Assembly (NCBI RefSeq): GCF_004804335.1
Contig: NZ_SRXY01000006.1
Coordinates: 62,001-126,000, forward strand
DNA: 64,000 bases
Direction: 5' to 3'
Origin: Pacificoceanicola onchidii
Lineage (GTDB): Bacteria; Pseudomonadota; Alphaproteobacteria; Rhodobacterales; Rhodobacteraceae
A program made the translations under genes and the position numbers. Below, piece after piece: positions 59,945 to 64,000 of the stretch (position 1 is its first letter; each line of letters begins with the position of its first letter). The notes under the pieces are model-generated. The model was not told where the DNA came from. It saw nothing but the letters and a program-made list of their open reading frames with translations, and did no database searches.

Positions 59945-61339
59945 ATGTCCGACACATCCTTCGACATGATTGTCATCGGCGCAGGCCCCGGCGGCTATGT
60001 GGCCGCCATCCGCGGCGCGCAGCTTGGGCTTAGCGTGGCCTGTATCGAGCGCGCGCATCTGGGCGGGATCTGCCTCAACTGGGGCTGCATTCCGACCAAG
60101 GCGATGCTGCGCTCAGCCGAAGTGCTGCATCTGGCCCGGTGCGGTCAGGAGTTCGGGCTGGACATCGCGCCGCCCAAGGCCGACCTGAACGCCATCGTCA
60201 AACGCTCGCGCGGCGTGGCGAAACAGCTCTCGGACGGGATCGGATTCCTGTTTCGCAAGAACAAGATCACCACGATCATGGGAGAGGCCCGCCTGACCGG
60301 GAAAGGCCGCGTTGCCGTTATCGGAGAAGACGGCGAACAGGTTTTGCAGGCCAAAAGCATTGTCGTCGCCACCGGCGCGCGGGCGCGGGCGCTGCCGGGG
60401 TTGGAGGCCGATGGCAAACGGGTCTGGACCTACAAGGACGCCCTCTCCCCGCCGCATGAGCCTAAAAAGTTGCTGGTGATCGGCTCTGGCGCAATCGGGA
60501 TCGAATTTGCCAGCTTCTACAACAGCATCGGCGCGGATGTCACCGTTGTCGAGGCGATGGATCGGGTGTTGCCCGTCGAGGACGCGGAGATTTCCGGACT
60601 GGCGAAGAAAGCCTTTGAAAAACAGGGCATGACGATCCTTGAAGGCGCGAAAGTAACCCGGCTTGATCGCGGCGCAGACGAGGTGACAGCGCATTTGGAG
60701 ACAAACGAAGGCAGCCAGACAGAGGTTTTCGACACGGTCATTTCCGCGGTGGGGATTGTCGGCAATGTCGAGGGGCTGGGCCTTGAACGGCTGGGCGTTC
60801 GGATAGACCGGAGCCACATCATGACGGATGCGCACTGCCGAACCGGGGTCGACGGGGTCTATGCCATCGGCGATGTGGCCGGAGCGCCGTGGCTCGCGCA
60901 CAAGGCCAGCCATGAAGGCGTCATGGTGGCCGAGTTGATCGCCGGTCAAACACCGCATCCGGTCAAACCCGAAACCATCGCGGGATGCACCTATTGCAGC
61001 CCTCAGATCGCAAGCGTCGGCCTGACGGAAGCGCAGGCCATCGAAGCCGGGTTTGACATCCGCGTGGGCCGGTTTCCGTTTCAGGGCAACGGCAAGGCCA
61101 TCGCGCTCGGTGAGGCGCAAGGGCTGATCAAGACCGTGTTTGACAGCAAGACCGACGAGCTTCTGGGCGCGCATATGATCGGGGCGGATGTCACGGAACT
61201 GATCCAGGGCTACGTGATTGGGCAAAAGCTCGAAACCACGGCACAGGACTTGATGGAAACCGAGTTCCCACATCCGACGCTCAGCGAGATGATGCACGAA
61301 AGCGTGCTGCACGCGTTTGATCGGGCCTTGCACATCTGA
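59945..61339 (+). CDS. lpdA: Dihydrolipoamide dehydrogenase (E3)
   Basis: The product has 464 residues from ATG 59945, with AGGAGA upstream. FAD-binding VIGAGPGGYVAAIRGAQLG, the redox-active pair in GGICLNWGCIPTKAM, NAD-binding VIGSGAIGIEFASFYNSIGADVTVVEAMDRVLP, YAIGDVAGAPWLAHKASHEGV and the C-terminal HPTLSE with the active-site His-Glu are all present. It supplies the third component for the E1/E2 genes on the divergent arm 14 kb away, since neither of those lies next to an E3. It ends the plus operon. Confidence 0.95.
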   Translation: MSDTSFDMIVIGAGPGGYVAAIRGAQLGLSVACIERAHLGGICLNWGCIPTKAMLRSAEVLHLARCGQEFGLDIAPPKADLNAIVKRSRGVAKQLSDGIGFLFRKNKITTIMGEARLTGKGRVAVIGEDGEQVLQAKSIVVATGARARALPGLEADGKRVWTYKDALSPPHEPKKLLVIGSGAIGIEFASFYNSIGADVTVVEAMDRVLPVEDAEISGLAKKAFEKQGMTILEGAKVTRLDRGADEVTAHLETNEGSQTEVFDTVISAVGIVGNVEGLGLERLGVRIDRSHIMTDAHCRTGVDGVYAIGDVAGAPWLAHKASHEGVMVAELIAGQTPHPVKPETIAGCTYCSPQIASVGLTEAQAIEAGFDIRVGRFPFQGNGKAIALGEAQGLIKTVFDSKTDELLGAHMIGADVTELIQGYVIGQKLETTAQDLMETEFPHPTLSEMMHESVLHAFDRALHI

Positions 61340-61412
61340 CCGCCGCGCCCTCGCGCATTGCCGTCTGTTCAGGCAATGGTCATTGCAAACTGGCCAACGG
61401 CTCTATCGAGCA

Positions 61413-63326
61413 TCAAAGCGGAGAACCGCTGCCGTAAACCCCTTCAAAGAAAGAAGAAAGCGCATCATATTCGTCTAATGGCAGCACATGGGCGATGTAT
61501 TGGTCCGGGCGAACCAAGACCATGCATCCCTGCGCGCGGTCTATGCCGCGCATGTCAAAGATATCGCCACGCCCCTTGTGATCGACACAGAACACCTTCT
61601 CGCGGTCCTGCAGCGCCAATCGGCCCTTAATCGGCATCAGCAGACGCGGCAGATCATCAAGAGACAGCGCGTCAAAGCTCTCCTGGAACACCGCGCGCAG
61701 ATCAAGGAACGCATCGATGTCCTCATCGGCGCGGGTGCCCCTCACAACCGGCGAGCGGGCATCGTGCTCAAGCCAGCGCGCCAGATCAAAGACAGCGTCA
61801 TGGCGCGCGCCGCAGAAGGCATAGAGACGCCACCGGCCATCCGCTTCGGCCACATGGCCCAATTGCATCTGCTTCGCATCCGAGACCCGGACAACCGGCG
61901 CGGAATGAAACCGTTTGCCGATCTCCTGCCCCTTGGCCAAAGGCTGAAACGTGGGCGCTCCGATCAGGTTGGAGGCGTCGTATTTCACCGCAAGCCCCCC
62001 GGTGAATTCGAGGTTCTCCTTAAAGGCGCGGACAAAGCGCGGTTCGTCACCCGCGTCCAGTTCGCTTTGTCCCGGTGGGGCCGACATAATGCGTGCCCAT
62101 GCGTGATCCGTGTCGATCAGGCGCTTCGCCTCGGCCCAGCGCTCTGCGGAATAGGAATGGAGCAGCTCTGGTCCTGCCCGTCCTTGCAAAACATGCGCCA
62201 GCTTCCAGCCGAGATTGAACGCATCCTGCATTGAGACGTTCATGCCCTGCCCTGCCTTGGGGCTGTGTGTGTGGCAGGCGTCGCCCGCCGTGAACACCCG
62301 CGGCGTTCGCGTGTCACCCTCGCCTTCCGGCACGTCGTCAAACCGGTCCGTCAGCCGGTGGCCGATTTCGTAGATCGACCACCAGACCACCTCTTTCACA
62401 TCAACCGAAAAGGGCCGCATGATGCGGTTGGCGGCGGCGATCAGATCGTCTTGCGTGAACGCCTTTTCGGCCACCCTTTCGTCCGCGCGCAGCTTGTCCA
62501 ATTCCACGTACATGCGGAACAGATAGCCGCCCTCACGCGGCAAAATAAGGATATTGCCTTCCGTGGCGGAGGCGATCAGGCACTTCTGTCGCACGTCCGG
62601 GAAATCCGTGTTCGCCAGAATGTCCATGACGCCCCAGGCCTGATGCGCCGCGTCACCATGCAGCGTGCCGCCTATCGCGCGCCGCACGTTGGAGCGCGCA
62701 CCGTCACAGCCAACGACATAGTTTGCCCGAACCCTGTGCCGTTGCCCCCAGTCAACACCGGTGTCTTCCAGTGTGACCGTCACGGGGTAGTCCTCTGTTG
62801 AGGTATCGACCTGAACATCCGTGACCGCCCAGCTGTAATCGGGCGCGAGGCGCGACGGCGCGTTTGCCATGACATCAAGGAACAACTGATGCAGGCGGGC
62901 CTGATTGATCAGGATGTGCGGCATCTCCGAGGAATCGTCCGCCACATCCTGAACCCGGCCAATCCGTTTGATGTGTTCGGGGCGGGCCGGATCCGACATC
63001 CAGAAACTGGTCTGGTTGACCCAGTAGCTTTCGCGCATGACCTTGTCCGCAAATCCGAAGGCCTGGAACATCTCCATGGTACGGGTGTTGATCCCATCCG
63101 CTTTGCCCTTGTTGATATTGGCCGGATCACGCTCGACGATCATGGTGGTGATCTCGGGGAACTGGGCGAGCTGCGCGGCAAGGCAAAGCCCCGCAGGCCC
63201 CGTCCCGGCAATCAACACATCAACCTTCTGGGGCAGGCGGCCATACGCGTCCCGCTCCCGCCGGTTGGGCGCGGCTTCCTTGACGTCCGGATCACCGCCG
63301 CGAAATCCATCCAAGTAGAACTGCAT
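61413..63326 (-). CDS. mobA: FAD-dependent aromatic hydroxylase, 3-hydroxybenzoate 4-monooxygenase type
   Basis: A 637-residue monooxygenase of the phenol-2-monooxygenase/MobA group, with the N-terminal motif VLIAGTGPAGLCLAAQLAQFP, DG motif VVGCDGARSNVRRAIGG and GDACHTHSPKAGQGMNVSMQDAFNLGWKLA, then a C-terminal thioredoxin-like domain ending FDMRGIDRAQGCMVLVRPDQYIAHVLPL. The opening MQFYLDGFRGGDP and the length match MobA, which turns 3-hydroxybenzoate into protocatechuate. It is divergent from a MarR regulator as in the known mobA-mobR pair. Exact substrate is by family likeness. Confidence 0.85.
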   Translation of the reverse strand: MQFYLDGFRGGDPDVKEAAPNRRERDAYGRLPQKVDVLIAGTGPAGLCLAAQLAQFPEITTMIVERDPANINKGKADGINTRTMEMFQAFGFADKVMRESYWVNQTSFWMSDPARPEHIKRIGRVQDVADDSSEMPHILINQARLHQLFLDVMANAPSRLAPDYSWAVTDVQVDTSTEDYPVTVTLEDTGVDWGQRHRVRANYVVGCDGARSNVRRAIGGTLHGDAAHQAWGVMDILANTDFPDVRQKCLIASATEGNILILPREGGYLFRMYVELDKLRADERVAEKAFTQDDLIAAANRIMRPFSVDVKEVVWWSIYEIGHRLTDRFDDVPEGEGDTRTPRVFTAGDACHTHSPKAGQGMNVSMQDAFNLGWKLAHVLQGRAGPELLHSYSAERWAEAKRLIDTDHAWARIMSAPPGQSELDAGDEPRFVRAFKENLEFTGGLAVKYDASNLIGAPTFQPLAKGQEIGKRFHSAPVVRVSDAKQMQLGHVAEADGRWRLYAFCGARHDAVFDLARWLEHDARSPVVRGTRADEDIDAFLDLRAVFQESFDALSLDDLPRLLMPIKGRLALQDREKVFCVDHKGRGDIFDMRGIDRAQGCMVLVRPDQYIAHVLPLDEYDALSSFFEGVYGSGSPL

Positions 63327-63364
63327 AAGCTCCCCTCCCCCTCAAAACCTGGCAGGCACAAACT

Positions 63365-63410
63365 GATATGTATACTTATCACTTTCGCTCGCCAAGAATT
63401 AATATGCATA
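63365..63410. promoter_or_regulatory. MarR-type operator region between mobA and mobR
   Basis: GATATGTATACTTATC (63365-63380) is a 16-bp near-perfect palindrome with one mismatched pair; a second, weaker centre TATGCATA lies at 63403-63410. Both are in the space between the divergent genes, 39 to 84 bases from the mobA start. Probably bound by the adjacent MarR protein. Confidence 0.55.
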
Positions 63411-63480
63411 CACACCATATTGCATCCTCTACGGTTCTGGAGGACACTTATGCGCACGCGCCACAAGTCTCGGGTTCTCC

Positions 63481-63912
63481 ATGCATTCGACCGATATGGC
63501 AGGCCATCTGATCCGGCGTCTGCACCAGAAATCCACTCAGATCTTTGCCGCACGGCTGCAACAGGAAGGGATCGCGCTGACCCCGGTGCAGTTCGCGGCG
63601 ATGGACGCCATTCAGGCCAACCCCGGCCTCGATCAGGCGCAGATCGCGATGCTCATCGCCTATGATCGGGCGACAATCGGAGGGGTCATTGATCGGCTGG
63701 AGAAGAAAGGGCTGGTGGAACGCAGCGTGAGCGCCAAGGACCGCCGGGCGCGCGTGGTCCGGCTTACGACAAGCGGCCAGCGCCTGTTTGAAACCGCGCT
63801 TCCCGTCGTGCGCGCGCTTCAGGACACTATCCTTGGCGGTTTGGACGATGACGACCGCGGTGCGTTCATGGAATTGGCAAAAATCATCCTGACGTCCGAC
63901 GCGGCGGAATAA
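63481..63912 (+). CDS. mobR: MarR-family regulator of the hydroxylase (MobR-like)
   Basis: A 143-residue winged-helix regulator: GHLIRRLHQKSTQIFAARLQQEG, TPVQFAAMDAIQANPGLDQAQIAMLIAYDRATIGGVIDRLEKKGLVERSVSAKDRRARVVRLTTSG with the DxRxR wing. MobR represses mobA and is relieved by 3-hydroxybenzoate (family knowledge). The ATG at 63481 has no clear ribosome site; a good TGGAGGA site lies upstream but precedes an ATG at 63450 in a different frame, so either the start is weak or translation enters in an unusual way. Confidence 0.85.
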   Translation: MHSTDMAGHLIRRLHQKSTQIFAARLQQEGIALTPVQFAAMDAIQANPGLDQAQIAMLIAYDRATIGGVIDRLEKKGLVERSVSAKDRRARVVRLTTSGQRLFETALPVVRALQDTILGGLDDDDRGAFMELAKIILTSDAAE

Positions 63913-64000
63913 GGCATTTCAGAAAAGCTGTTGTGGCCCCTGATCGCGGTCAACACGGGCTTGCGGCGGTTCATCCTGAGCCTGCTGCTTTGCACCGAGT
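63913..64000 (-). other. Right edge: possible 3-prime end of a minus-strand gene
   Basis: After the MarR stop, a minus-strand frame entering from the right edge reads LGAKQQAQDEPPQARVDRD and ends GPQQLF at the TGA at 63919-63921. This may be the C-terminus of a gene outside the window; with only 26 codons visible I cannot tell it from chance. Confidence 0.25.

Noticed and set aside
58035-59957. Minus-strand open frame of about 640 codons opposite SulP
   Set aside because: Composition is that of reverse-read membrane-protein DNA (Asp, Arg, Gln, His rich); no domain.
1-64000. CRISPR array, tRNA, rRNA, prophage or insertion sequence
   Set aside because: No regularly spaced repeats, cloverleaf-like segments, ribosomal sequence, integrase or transposase frames were seen on either strand.

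Overview
The window looks like chromosomal DNA of a marine-type alphaproteobacterium of the Rhodobacteraceae (Roseobacter group). The basis is high G+C, tightly packed operons with ATGA overlaps, Tat-exported binding proteins, many ABC/TTT uptake systems tied to small catabolic gene sets, and family types common in that group. No rRNA, tRNA, CRISPR array, insertion sequence or phage gene was seen. This is inference from gene content; no database search was possible.

Left part (1-16.1 kb). An MHYT-domain membrane sensor (cut by the window edge) and an hpaF/hpaR pair of homoprotocatechuate catabolism precede an exopolysaccharide locus. That locus holds an O-antigen-ligase/polymerase-like protein, a Wzz/GNVR chain-length protein, a NarL-type response regulator, a GT26 + phosphoglycosyl-transferase fusion, a secreted cysteine-free SUOX-fold protein overlapping a hybrid histidine kinase (HisKA-REC-Hpt), a Wza-like lipoprotein, a flippase and three glycosyltransferases. 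Four copies of an 18-bp inverted repeat, CCTACCC-N4-GGATAGG, lie in the promoter regions of this locus, so that every transcription unit in it has one. I propose it as the operator of the local phosphorelay.

Middle part (16.1-29 kb). An SDR, a decayed aldehyde dehydrogenase remnant, an AraC regulator with a two-turn direct-repeat site, and a molybdenum hydroxylase (IorA/IorB type) with its own di-CxxCH cytochrome and a small membrane protein. Then follow a GNAT/GntR pair and a divergent Pot-type ABC importer ending in a hydantoin/Asp-Glu racemase-like gene.

Sugar region (29-41 kb). Two divergent operons flank a GntR/FCD regulator whose probable operator (TTGTATACAA core) sits before both. 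The minus operon is a sugar-type ABC importer, a Tm-1-like protein and a class II aldolase. The plus operon is a metallo-beta-lactamase-fold hydrolase, a HAD phosphatase, a second class II aldolase and an FGGY kinase. The substrate cannot be read from the sequence.

Right part (41-61.3 kb). A GntR/UTRA regulator and repeated GTYTAGAC sites mark a large divergent cluster. The minus arm encodes an SDR, an AcoC-like E2 and a fused alpha/beta E1. The plus arm encodes a TctCBA transporter, a cytoplasmic sulfatase, a ThDP enzyme, an SDR, a split transketolase, an aldehyde dehydrogenase, a mandelate-racemase-type enolase-superfamily enzyme, a SulP transporter and the E3 of the E1/E2/E3 complex. This is the best candidate for an undescribed pathway: uptake and breakdown of a sulfated organic acid ending in ThDP-dependent C-C cleavage. 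The window ends with a 3-hydroxybenzoate 4-monooxygenase-like gene and its divergent MarR regulator (mobA/mobR type).
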